Notes: generated by a model from the sequence alone, not told the origin. DNA of 64,000 bases from Hyphomicrobiales bacterium (GCA_002709005.1 PAPH01000052.1:1-64000); one strand, 5' to 3'; counted from the first letter of the stretch, positions 26,374 to 36,706 are shown. Program-made: numbers and translations.

Positions 26374-29013
26374 ATGGCTTCCGTTTCAGAACCCGAGAGC
26401 GCTTCAATCACTCCCGGTTATTCGAATTCTTTCCGCCCCCGCGGCGCCGGAGGGTGGTGGCTTGCCATCCTCGGCGTCGTTTTCGTTCTTCTCGGCCTGA
26501 CACTCGCCGGCGGCGGCCTGTGGCTCGCCTGGCTCGGTGGCTCGGTCTACTACGCGATCGCCGGTTTCGGCCTGATCGTCTCCGGCTGGCTGGTCTACCG
26601 CCGCTCGATGACCGGCTTCTGGATCTACACCGCGATCTGGGTCTACACCATCGCCTGGGCCGTCTGGGAAGTCGGCATTTCCGGCTGGCCACTGGTGCCG
26701 CGCCTGGTTGCCCCCACAGTGCTGATGCTTGTGCTGCTGATTTCGCTGCCTGCCTTCCGTCGCTTCCCCGAGCGCCAGACGGCGCGAGGTCGCGCCGCCT
26801 ATACGATGCTGCTGGCAGGCGCGCTCCTCGCTCCGCTGGCCATCCATCTTGCACCGGTGCCCACCCGCGCCCAGGCGCAGGAGAGCACCCCCGCCGTGCA
26901 AAGCCCTTCGACAGGAGATGATGCGGCCCCGGCACAGACACCGGCAACCATCCCCGGCACGGCCGAAACGACGACCCCGTCAACCGGCGACATGACGCCC
27001 GTGGTTCCCGCCGAAGGCACGGATACCACCGCAAGCCAACCGCAGGACACCACGACGATCGCTGCCACAGGCACGCGCGTTTCCACCAAGCCGCTCGAGA
27101 CACAGGAAGCGGGCCGGGACTGGCCGCAATATGGCGGCAGCTTCGCTGCGCAACGCTATTCGCCGCTCGACCAGATCACGGCAGGAAATGCCGGCGATCT
27201 CGAACAGGTCTGGCTCGCCCATACCGGCGACATGCCAAGCGGCAAGACCGAAGGGAAATACTCGCCCGAAAATACCCCCCTGGAAGTCGGCGGGCATCTC
27301 TATGTCTGTTCGGCGATGGACATCCTGATTTCCTATGACGCCGCGACCGGCAAAGAGGAATGGCGGCATGATCCGAAGGTCTCGCCCGACGCCATCCCCT
27401 ATGGTGCGACATGCCGCGGGGTCAGCTATTACACAACGCCCGAGGTCACGGCCGATACCCCTTGTGCGGAGCGTATCGTCGCCGGCACGCTCGACGCCCG
27501 GCTCATCGAGGTCGATGCCCTGACCGGCGAAAGCTGCGCGGACTTCGGAGAGAACGGTCAGGTCGACCTCAACCAGGGCATCGGCCAGACCGTGCCGGGC
27601 TGGTACGCGGTGACCGCGCCGCCGGCCATCGTCCGCGGCGTCATCGTCACAGGCGCGCAGGTCAAGGACGGACAGGCCGAGGATGCGCCGTCGGGCGTTA
27701 TCCGCGGCTATGACGCCGTCACCGGCAAGCTCGCCTGGGCCTGGGACATGGGCCACCCGGATCGCATCGCTGCGCCGACCGGCGACGAGGTTTATACCCG
27801 CGGAACGCCGAACATGTGGACGGCAGCCGCCGCCGATGAGGAACTGGGTTACGTGTACCTCCCACTCGGCAACTCGTCGGTCGATTATTACGGCGGCAAC
27901 CGTAAGGACTTCGAAAACGAGTTCTCCTCCTCGCTCGTCGCCATCGACGTCACCACCGGCAAGCCGGTCTGGCACTTCCAGACGGTGCATTACGACTTGT
28001 GGGACTACGATCTGGGCTCGCAGCCGACGCTGGTGGATTTCCCCGCCGACGGCGGCACGGTTCCGGCGATCATCCTGCCCTCCAAGCAGGGCGAGATCTA
28101 CGTGCTCAACCGCAAGACCGGTGAATCGCTCTTCCCGGTCGAGGAGAAGTCGGTTCCGAAAAACGGGGTGGAGCCTGAAAACCTCTCCGACACCCAGCCC
28201 TTCTCCGGCTATGCGACGCTCGCCAAGGGCCGGCTGAAGGAAAGCGACATGTGGGGCGCCACCCCGCTCGACCAGTTGATGTGCCGGATCGAATACCGCA
28301 AGGCCGTCTACGAGGGCGAATATACCGCGCCTGAAGCCGACACTCACTATATCGAGTATCCCGGCTACAACGGCGGCTCGGACTGGGGCAGCGTCGCGGT
28401 CGACCCGGTCAACGGGATCCTCGTCGCCAACTACAACGATGTCCCGAACTATAACCGGCTGATCCCGCGCAAGGAAGCAGACAAGATGGGCATCGAGCCG
28501 ATCACCGAGGGCGGCAACGCACCCAAGGCAGAAGGCGCAGGCGATGCGCAAGCAGGTTCGCCCTATGCGATCGACGTCAACGCTGGCTGGCGCAATCCGG
28601 TGACCGGCATTCCCTGCTCCGCCCCGCCTTATGGCTGGATCAGGGCGATCGACCTGAAGACCGGCGACACGCTGTGGGACGAACCCTTCGGCACCGCCGA
28701 GAACAACGGTCCGTTCGGTATCCACTCGCAACTGCCCTTCGCCATCGGCACGCCCAACAATGGCGGGCCGCTTGTCACGGCCGGCGGGCTGATCTTCGTC
28801 GCGGCGACGACGGACGAAAAATTCCGCGCCATCGACATCAAGACCGGCAAGACCGTGTGGGAGACGGATCTCCCTGCCGGCGGTCAGGCCAATCCGATGA
28901 CCTATGAGGTCGACGGCAGGCAGTATGTCGTCCTTGTCCCCGGCGGCCACCATTTCATGGAGACTCCGGTCGGCGACGAGGTGATTGCCTACGCCCTGCC
29001 CGAGCAGGGGTAA
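26374..29013 (+). CDS. gcd: Membrane-bound PQQ-dependent dehydrogenase (glucose/quinate/shikimate family)
   Basis: Quinoprotein that oxidises an aldose or cyclic polyol in the periplasm and passes electrons to ubiquinone. 879 residues from the ATG at 26374, which has GGAGGAG just upstream. Five membrane segments lie at about 28-50, 53-73, 82-98, 110-127 and 143-160. The PQQ eight-bladed propeller starts at about 249 (DWPQYGGSFAAQRYSPLDQI) and includes the conserved HYDLWDYDLGSQP. Between them is an 80-residue linker (168-248) almost all Thr, Pro, Ala, Ser, Gln and Asp; E. coli Gcd (796 residues) has a much shorter one. No PQQ-synthesis genes are in the window. Gcd is the closest named member, but quinate or another substrate is possible. 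Confidence 0.88.
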   Translation: MASVSEPESASITPGYSNSFRPRGAGGWWLAILGVVFVLLGLTLAGGGLWLAWLGGSVYYAIAGFGLIVSGWLVYRRSMTGFWIYTAIWVYTIAWAVWEVGISGWPLVPRLVAPTVLMLVLLISLPAFRRFPERQTARGRAAYTMLLAGALLAPLAIHLAPVPTRAQAQESTPAVQSPSTGDDAAPAQTPATIPGTAETTTPSTGDMTPVVPAEGTDTTASQPQDTTTIAATGTRVSTKPLETQEAGRDWPQYGGSFAAQRYSPLDQITAGNAGDLEQVWLAHTGDMPSGKTEGKYSPENTPLEVGGHLYVCSAMDILISYDAATGKEEWRHDPKVSPDAIPYGATCRGVSYYTTPEVTADTPCAERIVAGTLDARLIEVDALTGESCADFGENGQVDLNQGIGQTVPGWYAVTAPPAIVRGVIVTGAQVKDGQAEDAPSGVIRGYDAVTGKLAWAWDMGHPDRIAAPTGDEVYTRGTPNMWTAAAADEELGYVYLPLGNSSVDYYGGNRKDFENEFSSSLVAIDVTTGKPVWHFQTVHYDLWDYDLGSQPTLVDFPADGGTVPAIILPSKQGEIYVLNRKTGESLFPVEEKSVPKNGVEPENLSDTQPFSGYATLAKGRLKESDMWGATPLDQLMCRIEYRKAVYEGEYTAPEADTHYIEYPGYNGGSDWGSVAVDPVNGILVANYNDVPNYNRLIPRKEADKMGIEPITEGGNAPKAEGAGDAQAGSPYAIDVNAGWRNPVTGIPCSAPPYGWIRAIDLKTGDTLWDEPFGTAENNGPFGIHSQLPFAIGTPNNGGPLVTAGGLIFVAATTDEKFRAIDIKTGKTVWETDLPAGGQANPMTYEVDGRQYVVLVPGGHHFMETPVGDEVIAYALPEQG

Positions 29014-29028
29014 GTGGATACAAAAATA

Positions 29029-29059
29029 AGGGCCGCGTCTGGAAAACAGGCGCGGCCCT
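29029..29059 (-). terminator. Intrinsic terminator of the lytic transglycosylase gene
   Basis: 13-bp stem with one G-U pair: 29029-29041 with 29047-29059, loop GAAAA. On the minus strand it is followed by TATTTTTG, so it ends transcripts that come from the gene at 29124-29636. It may also slow plus-strand transcripts from the PQQ dehydrogenase, which lacks a T-run there. Confidence 0.75.
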
Positions 29060-29123
29060 CGCTCCGGCTGGGGAAGCGGCGAACTCCCGTGACCGGAACG
29101 TCTCTTTATCCGGAAGATCCGGC

Positions 29124-29636
29124 TTATTTCATGATCGCCTGCACCTTGCCGCAATAGGCCTTGGAGATCGGGTTCATCCGCTTTGCGGCGTGGCCGGCAT
29201 TGTATTTCAGGATCGTGCCACAGGTCGAACCGCCGCCGAGATCGTGTGCGGCCGCGAGATACTTCATCCCGTATTTGATATTCGTCTCGGGATCGTAGAG
29301 CCCCTTGGCCGAACCGCGATATCCCATCATCCGCGCGGTTCCCGGCTTGATCTGCATGAGGCCGATCTCGCCGTGGCTGCCACGGGCGTTCGGGCGGTAG
29401 TTGCTTTCGACGCTGACAACCGCATGGGCCAGCGATTCAGGAACGCCGTAGGTCTTGGCGTAGGAAGAAATGATCTTGCCATAGGGACGGGACGCATAGC
29501 CCGACACGGTGGTCTTTCCGTTCAGTTTCGACTTGGAGATCGATCCGGTGGCGGTATTGTCCACCCCTGCCGTCTGGCACCCCGCCAAGGCAGCGCAAAG
29601 CAAGGCCGCCGCGGCGACCGCTAATCCCTTCTGCAT
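29124..29636 (-). CDS. Lipoprotein lytic transglycosylase (SLT domain)
   Basis: Predicted to cut the MurNAc-GlcNAc bond of peptidoglycan with formation of anhydro-MurNAc, at a periplasmic membrane. 170 residues. A lipoprotein signal peptide with lipobox LAGC (Cys20) starts the protein, followed by a Ser/Thr-rich linker. The SLT fold starts near residue 50: SLAHAVVSVESNYRPNARGS with the catalytic Glu in VES, then GEIGLMQIKPGTARMMG and a final KYNAGH (the N/Y of the family). The protein is short, a single-domain enzyme. A perfect CtrA box lies 222 bp upstream of the start codon. Confidence 0.92.
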   Translation of the reverse strand: MQKGLAVAAAALLCAALAGCQTAGVDNTATGSISKSKLNGKTTVSGYASRPYGKIISSYAKTYGVPESLAHAVVSVESNYRPNARGSHGEIGLMQIKPGTARMMGYRGSAKGLYDPETNIKYGMKYLAAAHDLGGGSTCGTILKYNAGHAAKRMNPISKAYCGKVQAIMK

Positions 29637-29857
29637 TTAGTAAACCCACTCTGATGGCGCCCCGCCGGTCTCATGGACCGGCCACCCCGGGCGTCGTGAC
29701 TGTCAGGGGCCGTCCGCGGAAGATGCGTATCACCGGCCCCGGCGATGGAGGGCCTGATAGAGGGTCGGAGTGGCGGAAAATGTGGCGGGAATGAAGGGGA
29801 AATGGGGCGCGTGATAAACTTGTGTTACGGGCCGATACGTTAGAAGTACCTGATTTA

Positions 29858-29873
29858 TTAAAGGTTTTTTAAC
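29858..29873. promoter_or_regulatory. Perfect CtrA consensus box
   Basis: TTAA-AGGTTTT-TTAAC matches the CtrA consensus TTAA-N7-TTAAC exactly. It lies in the 276-bp gap between the amidase end and the lytic transglycosylase start, both on the minus strand, so the latter would be the target. The same bases on the minus strand form a weak GGTT/AACC hairpin with a TTTAAT tail and could instead help end the amidase transcript. Confidence 0.4.
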
Positions 29874-29912
29874 CCATCACGCCAGAGTTGGCATATGGAG
29901 GGTCTTCAATCC

Positions 29913-30686
29913 TCAAGCGAGCGAAGGCAGCGCGGACAGGAGACGGTGCAATGTGGAGATAGTGGAGGCGTCGGCAACACCATCCACGCGCCCAGGCCGG
30001 AAGTGACGCTGGAAAGCCATCACCGCGCCCTTCGTGCCCGCTCCGAAAATGCCGTGTGTCTCGGTCTGGTAGCCGTAAAGCGACAGCATCATCTGCAGCG
30101 CCTCGACCGGCGGACCGCTGTCGCCTTCCTGGAAGAACCGCCCGCCGCCGACCGGCTCGGGTTCGACCCAGTGGCCGACACCCTCGCCCGCCAGCCACGC
30201 CCAGTCGAACCATTCGCCCGGATCGATCTTGCGGCCGATGGAAACGTCGGAATGGCCGAGCACCCGGTGAGGCGGGACCTCGCGCCTGACGATGATGTCA
30301 CGGCACAGACGGGCGACCGCGCGCATCTGGACGACCGGATAAGAGGGTGAACCGGCCTCGTGACCGGGATTGGCGATCTCGATGCCGATCGAGGCCGAGT
30401 TGATGTCGGCCTCGCCGCGCCAGTAGCTCTTGCCGGCGTGCCAGGCGCGATGGCTTTCGGGCACCATCTGGGTGACGATCCCGCCCTCATCGACAAGATA
30501 GTGAGCGGAAACCTCGGCATCCGCGTCGCAGAGCCTTTCCAGCGCTCCCTTCGCCGTGGGCATACCCGTGTAATGCAGAAGGATCATGTCCGGTCGGCGT
30601 GGAGTTTCAGCGCCGCCACGGCGGGGACCGAAATTCGGAGAGGCACGGACGAGAGCTGGCGGAAAATCCGGGTCGAACCCGGTCAT
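29913..30686 (-). CDS. N-acetylmuramoyl-L-alanine amidase with peptidoglycan-binding domain
   Basis: Zinc amidase that cleaves the bond between MurNAc and L-Ala. 257 residues. The Amidase_2 (AmpD) domain spans about 20-175, with zinc ligands in ILLHYTGM (first His) and VLGHSDVSIGRKIDPGEWF (second His and Asp) and the fold markers SAHYLVDEGG and SIGIEIANPGHE. A PG_binding_1 domain follows (DSGPPVEALQMMLSLYGY). There is no signal peptide, so it probably acts in the cytoplasm on recycled anhydro-muropeptides like AmpD. Its ATG overlaps the stop of the TerB/J-domain gene as ATGA. Confidence 0.93.
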   Translation of the reverse strand: MTGFDPDFPPALVRASPNFGPRRGGAETPRRPDMILLHYTGMPTAKGALERLCDADAEVSAHYLVDEGGIVTQMVPESHRAWHAGKSYWRGEADINSASIGIEIANPGHEAGSPSYPVVQMRAVARLCRDIIVRREVPPHRVLGHSDVSIGRKIDPGEWFDWAWLAGEGVGHWVEPEPVGGGRFFQEGDSGPPVEALQMMLSLYGYQTETHGIFGAGTKGAVMAFQRHFRPGRVDGVADASTISTLHRLLSALPSLA

Positions 30687-31393
30687 GCGGGAACCCGCTG
30701 CTTCTCGATATGCGAGAAGGCCGCGTTGATCGCCGCCATCCGGTCATTGGCGATCGCCAGGAATTCCTGGGGCACGCCGCGCGCCAGCAGCGCATCGGGA
30801 TGGCTGTCGGCGGCCAATTTGCGATAACGCCGGCGAACCTCCGCGAAGGGCGCGTCGGGCTCGACGCCGAGCACCTGATAGGGATCGATGCCGTCGGGAT
30901 GGACGTGGCGGGCCATGATGCGATCGAAATGTTCTTCGTCGAAACCGAAGATATCGGCCACGTGGGCGATGAACTCGAGTTCCTTCTGGTGGATCACCGA
31001 ATCCGCCTTGGCGATGTGGAACAGCCCGTCGAGAATATCCTCGAGCATGGCGCAGTTCGACAGGCCCGAGCCGCAAAGGCCGGCAATCCGCTCGGCGTAG
31101 ATGTCGTAGCCGGCGACGTCCTGCTTGGCGAGATTGTAAAGCCGTGCGACGTTGTGCGCTTCCTCGTCGGGAATGGCGAAAATGTCCTGAAACGCCGCGA
31201 CCTCTTCCTGGGAAACCACCCCGTCAGCCTTCGCCATCTTGGCCGACAGCGCGATCATGGCCACGGAGAACGCCACCTTGCGGCGCGTTTCCGGGTCGCC
31301 GGCAAAGACCGTGCGCACGGTTTCAACCACGTTGGTGAACGCGGTGGAGGCCGTCCCGCCGACGGCGTCAAAAAGGCGTTTGAGCAGCGACAT
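30683..31393 (-). CDS. DjlA-like cochaperone (TerB and J domains)
   Basis: 236 residues with two domains: a TerB-like helical domain at about 35-160 (VAFSVAMIALSAKMAKADGV, then acidic metal-binding-like positions DGVVSQEEV) and a C-terminal J domain at about 168-232 beginning DPYQVLGVEPDAPFAEVRRR with the HPD tripeptide in ADSHPDALLARG. The J domain should stimulate DnaK ATPase. Unlike E. coli DjlA it has no clear membrane anchor; the N-terminal 15 residues are only mildly hydrophobic. It is translationally coupled to the amidase gene, hinting at a role in cell-envelope stress. Confidence 0.9.
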   Translation of the reverse strand: MSLLKRLFDAVGGTASTAFTNVVETVRTVFAGDPETRRKVAFSVAMIALSAKMAKADGVVSQEEVAAFQDIFAIPDEEAHNVARLYNLAKQDVAGYDIYAERIAGLCGSGLSNCAMLEDILDGLFHIAKADSVIHQKELEFIAHVADIFGFDEEHFDRIMARHVHPDGIDPYQVLGVEPDAPFAEVRRRYRKLAADSHPDALLARGVPQEFLAIANDRMAAINAAFSHIEKQRVPA

Positions 31394-31520
31394 GAGTCCC
31401 GTTTAATCGATGAAGGCGGCAAAAGCGAGTGCGGTGCATTCCCGCTGGTATCAACTTAGTGAATGAATGAGGCGAGATTTGTCATTGGACGCTGCGCCGG
31501 TCCATGCGGCTTGTGGGCGC

Positions 31521-32408
31521 ATGACACATTCGCAGCATACCGTCTCCGCCCCGCCCCTTTCCGGTTATCTGCTCGGTCTGATCGGCGTGATGATCTTCGC
31601 CGCGACCCTGCCGATGACACATCTGGCCCTCAACGGTTTCTCACCGGCCTTCATCACCTTTGGCCGCGCTTTCGGCGCTGCCCTCGTCGCGGCAGCCGCG
31701 CTCATCGTCCTGCGCCGGCCCCTGCCCCGCGAGCGTCGGGGAGAACTGTTTGCTGCCGGCCTGCTTCTCGCTTTCGGCTTTCCCGGCTTTTCCTCGGTCG
31801 CCATGCAGACCGTGCCGGCATCGCATGGCGGCATCGTCCTCGGCGTGCTGCCGCTGATGACCGCCTGCTTCGCGGCCCTGTTCGGCGGCGAGCGTCCGGG
31901 CCTGCTGTTCTGGGCGTTCGGAATTGCGGGAACCGTGCTGGTGGTCTCCTTCTCCCTGTCGGGTGTCGACATCACACCGGGCATCGGGGACCTGTGGCTC
32001 GGATGCGCCGCGCTCGCTGCGTCCTGCGGCTATGTGATCTCGGGCAAGCTTTCGCGCAGCATGCCCGGCTGGGAAGTCATCGCCTGGGCGCTTGTCTTCA
32101 TTTCACCCATCTCGCTCGCCGGCACCCTGTGGTCGCTCGCCGGCGGCATCGACGATCCGGGCCCCTTCGAACTGGCGGGCTTCGCCTATCTGGTGCTCGG
32201 CTCGATGTTCGGCGGCTTCGTGTTCTGGAACCGCGGACTGGCGATCGGCGGCATCGCCCGCGTCGGCCAGGTGCAATTGTTGCAGTCCTTCTTCACCATC
32301 GCCTTTTCCGCAGTCTTGCTCGGCGAGGCGATCACCCCAGTCAAGCTCGCCTATGCCTTCGCCGTGGCGGTGGTGGTCTGGATGGGACGGAAGGCGAAAG
32401 TCGGCTGA
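31521..32408 (+). CDS. EamA-family transporter (DMT superfamily)
   Basis: Predicted inner-membrane exporter of a metabolite or amino acid. 295 residues from the ATG at 31521 (MTHSQHTVSAPPLSGYLLGL), with ten predicted membrane segments arranged as two EamA repeats. The start is chosen because upstream in-frame codons encode no family sequence and the first helix begins soon after. The second repeat ends in GEAITPVKLAYAFAVAVVVW, typical of the family. It converges on the MarR-type gene, whose stop is 4 bp away. The substrate cannot be inferred. Confidence 0.88.
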   Translation: MTHSQHTVSAPPLSGYLLGLIGVMIFAATLPMTHLALNGFSPAFITFGRAFGAALVAAAALIVLRRPLPRERRGELFAAGLLLAFGFPGFSSVAMQTVPASHGGIVLGVLPLMTACFAALFGGERPGLLFWAFGIAGTVLVVSFSLSGVDITPGIGDLWLGCAALAASCGYVISGKLSRSMPGWEVIAWALVFISPISLAGTLWSLAGGIDDPGPFELAGFAYLVLGSMFGGFVFWNRGLAIGGIARVGQVQLLQSFFTIAFSAVLLGEAITPVKLAYAFAVAVVVWMGRKAKVG

Positions 32409-32412
32409 GTTT

Positions 32413-32934
32413 TCACATGCTGGCGGCAGCGCGGGTCGCCTGGTCGTACTGGCCCGACATCACCCGCATGAGGGCTGCGATCTCGCTGACGCGCGCCTCG
32501 TCGAGACCCAGCGTGCGGATCGGTTCGACGAGCAGCTTTTCGCGCAGCCGGCGGTATTCGAGGCAATGGGACGTGCCTTTGGCGGTTATGCTCACCGTCT
32601 TCTCCTTGCCGCGCCGTCCACTCTCGACGAGCCCCAGCGCCTCGAGCTTCTTGAGCGCGTAGGAGACGACGTGCGTGTCCTCGATGTTGAACATCATGCA
32701 CAGTTCGGCCTGGCTTTTGGCGCGCTCGCGGTGATTGACCGCATGGAGGATCTGCACCTCCATGCTCGACAGCCCGCCGCCATGGGCGGCGTTGGAGCAG
32801 GCAGCGATCCAGCGGTTATAGGCATTGCCGAGGATGACGAGCGCGAATTCGAGTTCGGAAAGCGAGGGCATGGCACCATCGGCCAGATGGGAGGCGGAAA
32901 CGATCGGCCCGATCGGTACCTGCGTCGTGCTCAT
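32413..32934 (-). CDS. MarR-type winged-helix regulator
   Basis: 173 residues with a winged helix-turn-helix at about 48-125: GLSSMEVQILHAVNHRERAK, SQAELCMMFNIEDTHVVSYA and KKLEALGLVESGRRGKEKTV. The N-terminal helix NAYNRWIAACSNA and C-terminal helices form the MarR-like dimer interface. It is divergent from the 5-oxoprolinase-type gene, 129 bp away, with a 7-bp inverted repeat between them. This arrangement suggests it controls that gene, possibly with 5-oxoproline or a hydantoin as effector, which is inference. Confidence 0.9.
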   Translation of the reverse strand: MSTTQVPIGPIVSASHLADGAMPSLSELEFALVILGNAYNRWIAACSNAAHGGGLSSMEVQILHAVNHRERAKSQAELCMMFNIEDTHVVSYALKKLEALGLVESGRRGKEKTVSITAKGTSHCLEYRRLREKLLVEPIRTLGLDEARVSEIAALMRVMSGQYDQATRAAASM

Positions 32935-32991
32935 GAACCTTGTCCCCTTGCAATTCCCAGTGGGAGAAGCTTCGGCTTACGATGATAAAAT

Positions 32992-33008
32992 GTCAATAAA
33001 TTATTGAC
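32992..33008. promoter_or_regulatory. Candidate MarR operator
   Basis: GTCAATA-AAT-TATTGAC is a perfect 7-bp inverted repeat with a 3-bp centre, midway between the divergent MarR-type and oxoprolinase-type genes. Each arm also supplies a TTGAC that could serve as -35 in either direction. Confidence 0.55.
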
Positions 33009-33063
33009 GTCATGCAAGTGACGTGGTTCTCATGAGGAACTCCGGACAAGGAAGGACAGGCGC

Positions 33064-36000
33064 ATGGCTGAGGGCAAGTGGGATTTCTGGATCGACCGCG
33101 GCGGCACTTTCACCGACGTGGTTGGCAAGGCCCCAGACGGCGAATTGCACCAGCGCAAGCTCTTGTCGGAAAACCCCGAGGCCTACGAGGACGCCGCCAT
33201 TCAGGGCATCCGCGATCTTCTCCGCGTCGCGCAGGACGAAGCGATCCCCGCCGGCCGCATCGGCGCGGTCAAGATGGGGACGACTGTTGCCACCAATGCG
33301 CTGCTCGAACGCAAGGGCGACCGGACGCTGCTCGTCATCACCAAGGGCTTCCGCGATGCGCTCAGGATCGCCTATCAGGCACGACCCGACATCTTCGCCA
33401 AGGAGATCATCCTACCCGAACAGCTCTACGAGCGGGTCATCGAGATCGATGAACGCATGTCCGCCAAGGGCGAAGTCCGCCACGAACCCGATATTGCGGC
33501 GCTGGAATCTGCGCTTGCCCAGGCTCGTGCAGCCGGCATCGATTCCGTGGCTATCGTGCTGATGCACGCCTGGCGCAATCCGGACCACGAGACCGCCGTC
33601 GAAGCCGCTTGCGAAAAGGCTGGCTTCTCCCAGATCTCCGTCAGCCACAAGGTTTCGCCGCTGATCAAGCTGGTCGGGCGCGGCGACACCACAGTGGTCG
33701 ATGCCTATCTCTCCCCGATCCTCCGGCGCTATGTCGACCGGGTGGCCGGCGAACTGGGCGCCACCCCCGCCGGCGAGGACGGGCCGACGCTGCAGGTCAT
33801 GATGTCCTCGGGCGGGCTGACGGCGGCCGACAAGTTCCGAGGCAAGGACGCCATCCTCTCGGGGCCCGCCGGTGGCGTGGTCGGCATGGTCGAGACGGCG
33901 GAACTCGCCGGCTATTCGCGCGTCATCGGCTTCGACATGGGCGGCACATCGACGGACGTCGCCCATTATGACGGCGACTACGAGCGAGCCTTCGACACCG
34001 AGGTCGCCGGCGTGCGTATCCGCGCGCCCATGATGCGCATTCACACGGTTGCCGCCGGCGGCGGCTCGGTGCTGCACGCCGACGAGGGCCGCTTCCGCGC
34101 CGGTCCGGATTCCGCCGGCGCCAACCCGGGTCCCGCCTGCTACCGTCGCGGCGGCCCGCTGACGGTGACCGACGCCAATGTGATGCTCGGCAAGCTGCAG
34201 CCGGATTTCTTTCCCGCGATCTTCGGTCCCGAGCAGGACAAGCCGCTCGACCGGGACGCAGTGGCGAAGCGCTTCGAGGAACTGGCCATCGACACGCCCG
34301 GCAAGTCGGCCGAGGAGATTGCCGAGGGCTTCGTGACCATCGCTGTCGAAAACATGGCCAACGCCATCAAGAAGATATCCGTGCAGCGCGGCTACGACGT
34401 GACCAAATATCTGCTCAACTGCTTCGGCGGCGCCGGCGGACAACATGCCTGCCTGGTGGCCGATGCGCTCGGCATGGGAGCGATCCTCATCCACCCCTTC
34501 TCGGGGCTTCTCTCCGCATACGGCATCGGCCTCGCCCGCGTCTTCGCCTCGCGCCAGCAGGCGCTGATCGCACCGCTCGACACGGACAGCAAGGCTGCCG
34601 TCGAGAAGCTCGTCGGCGAACTCAAGGCCGACGTCATCGCGGAGATGGCCGAACAGGGAATCGTCGCCGAGAAGGTCGCCGCCCGGCCGGTGCTGCAGCT
34701 TCGCTACGACGGCACCGACACCACCCTGCCGATCGCCATGGACGGCTTCGATCTCGCCCGCGCGCGCGCCGATTTCGAGACCGCGCACAAGGCGCAGTTC
34801 GGCTTCATCTATGACAACAAGGGGATCGTCATCGAGGCCGTATCGGTGGAGGGCACCGACACCTCCGGCGGCAAGCGCGAGGAAGCTGAGCACGCCCTCG
34901 ACGCCCGCGAAACCGGCGAGAACGAGACCCGGCAGATCTATTCGGGCGGGAACTGGCACGACGCCAAGGTGATCCGCCGCGAGGAACTGAAGCCCGGCAA
35001 CCGGATCAAGGGTCCGGCGCTCGTCATCGAACCCAACCAGACCATTGTCGTCGAACCGGGCTGGAGCGCCGAGATCAACGCCCGCGACCACGTGATCCTC
35101 ACACGCCACGAGAAACTCGACCGCGCCATGGCGATCGGCACCGATCACGCCGATCCGGTGCTGCTCGAAGTCTTCAACAATCTCTTCATGTCGATCGCCG
35201 AACAGATGGGCGTGACGCTGCAGAACACCGCCTATTCGGTCAACATCAAGGAGCGGCTCGACTTCTCCTGCGCCGTCTTCGACCGTACCGGCGCGCTGGT
35301 GGCCAATGCCCCGCACATGCCGGTGCATCTAGGCTCGATGGACCGCTCGGTGGAGACGATCATCCGGCTCAACGAGGGCAAGATCAAGCCGGGCGACGTG
35401 TTTGCGCTCAACGCGCCCTATAACGGCGGCACCCACCTGCCGGACATCACGGTGGTCACGCCGGTCTTCGCCGACAATTCCGACACGGAGATCCTGTTCT
35501 GGGCAGCCTCGCGCGGCCACCACGCCGATGTCGGCGGCACGGCGCCGGGCTCGATGACGCCGCTCGCGACCACGGTCGACGAGGAAGGCGTGCTGATCGA
35601 CAACTTCAAGCTGGTCGACCAGGGCCGCTTCCGCGAGAAGGAACTCGAGGAACTGCTGACAAACCACCCCTACCCGGTCCGCAACGTCACCCAGAACGTC
35701 GCCGACCTGAAGGCGCAGATCGCAGCCAACGAGAAGGGCGTGGCCAATCTTAGAAAGATGGTCGCCGATTTCGGGCTCGACGTGGTGGAAGCCTATATGG
35801 GTCACGTCCAGGACAACGCGGCGGAAAGCGTTGCTCGGGTTCTCGAGAAACTCACCGATTCCGAATACGCCTACGACACGGACACCGGCCAGACGATCCG
35901 CGTGAAGATCACCGTGGACCGGGACAAGCGCGAGGCGACCGTCGATTTCACCGGAACCTCGGAAGCACGCGAGAACAACTTCAACGCCCCCGAACCGGTG

Positions 36001-36696
36001 GCCCGCGCGGCCGTGCTCTACGCTTTCCGGGTGATGGTCGAAAAGCCGATCCCGATGAATGCGGGCTGCCTGAGGCCGATCAACATCATCATCCCCGAGG
36101 GCTCGATGCTCAAGCCTGCCTATCCGCGTGCCGTGGTAGCAGGAAACGTCGAGACCTCGCAGCATGTCACCAACGCGCTTTTCGGCGCCATGGGGGCGCT
36201 CGCCAACGCGCAAGGGACGATGAACAATCTCACCTTCGGCAACGACACCTACCAGTATTACGAGACGATCTGCTCGGGTACTCCGGCGGGCTACCAGAAT
36301 GACGGCAAGGGTTTTTACGGCACCTCGGGGGTGCACACCCACATGACCAATTCCCGGCTGACCGACCCGGAGGTGCTGGAGATGCGCTTCCCCGTTGAAC
36401 TCGAGGATTTTCATATCCGCGAGGGCTCCGGCGGCAAGGGCAAGTTCAATGCCGGTGATGGCACGCGGCGAACGCTGCGCTTCCTCGAACGGATGGAGAT
36501 GGCGATCCTGTCGTCGCACCGGAACCGCCCGCCCGAGGGTATTGACGGAGGTGGCGCGGGAGAGGTCGGCCGCACCGAGATCCGCCGCACCGACGGCACG
36601 ATCGAGGAATTGAAGGCCTGCGACCAGACGGTTCTCGAGGCCGGAGAAGCGGTGATCCTGACGACGCCGACGGCGGGCGGCGCGGGACGCGGCTAG
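33064..36696 (+). CDS. 5-oxoprolinase / hydantoinase (fused HyuA-HyuB)
   Basis: ATP-dependent cytosolic enzyme of the hydantoinase/oxoprolinase family that opens cyclic amides such as 5-oxo-L-proline. 1,210 residues, the size of full-length fused enzymes. The HyuA half starts [14 protein letters not shown] (phosphate loop at about 9-21) and has a second nucleotide block [18 protein letters not shown] at about 296-313. The HyuB half begins at about 695 ([20 protein letters not shown]) and contains [13 protein letters not shown]. It begins 129 bp from the divergent MarR-type gene. No transporter or second step is adjacent. N-methylhydantoinase or acetone-carboxylase-like activities are less likely because both subunits are fused. 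Confidence 0.92.
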   Translation: MAEGKWDFWIDRGGTFTDVVGKAPDGELHQRKLLSENPEAYEDAAIQGIRDLLRVAQDEAIPAGRIGAVKMGTTVATNALLERKGDRTLLVITKGFRDALRIAYQARPDIFAKEIILPEQLYERVIEIDERMSAKGEVRHEPDIAALESALAQARAAGIDSVAIVLMHAWRNPDHETAVEAACEKAGFSQISVSHKVSPLIKLVGRGDTTVVDAYLSPILRRYVDRVAGELGATPAGEDGPTLQVMMSSGGLTAADKFRGKDAILSGPAGGVVGMVETAELAGYSRVIGFDMGGTSTDVAHYDGDYERAFDTEVAGVRIRAPMMRIHTVAAGGGSVLHADEGRFRAGPDSAGANPGPACYRRGGPLTVTDANVMLGKLQPDFFPAIFGPEQDKPLDRDAVAKRFEELAIDTPGKSAEEIAEGFVTIAVENMANAIKKISVQRGYDVTKYLLNCFGGAGGQHACLVADALGMGAILIHPFSGLLSAYGIGLARVFASRQQALIAPLDTDSKAAVEKLVGELKADVIAEMAEQGIVAEKVAARPVLQLRYDGTDTTLPIAMDGFDLARARADFETAHKAQFGFIYDNKGIVIEAVSVEGTDTSGGKREEAEHALDARETGENETRQIYSGGNWHDAKVIRREELKPGNRIKGPALVIEPNQTIVVEPGWSAEINARDHVILTRHEKLDRAMAIGTDHADPVLLEVFNNLFMSIAEQMGVTLQNTAYSVNIKERLDFSCAVFDRTGALVANAPHMPVHLGSMDRSVETIIRLNEGKIKPGDVFALNAPYNGGTHLPDITVVTPVFADNSDTEILFWAASRGHHADVGGTAPGSMTPLATTVDEEGVLIDNFKLVDQGRFREKELEELLTNHPYPVRNVTQNVADLKAQIAANEKGVANLRKMVADFGLDVVEAYMGHVQDNAAESVARVLEKLTDSEYAYDTDTGQTIRVKITVDRDKREATVDFTGTSEARENNFNAPEPVARAAVLYAFRVMVEKPIPMNAGCLRPINIIIPEGSMLKPAYPRAVVAGNVETSQHVTNALFGAMGALANAQGTMNNLTFGNDTYQYYETICSGTPAGYQNDGKGFYGTSGVHTHMTNSRLTDPEVLEMRFPVELEDFHIREGSGGKGKFNAGDGTRRTLRFLERMEMAILSSHRNRPPEGIDGGGAGEVGRTEIRRTDGTIEELKACDQTVLEAGEAVILTTPTAGGAGRG

Positions 36697-36706
36697 GGGG
36701 CGATCC

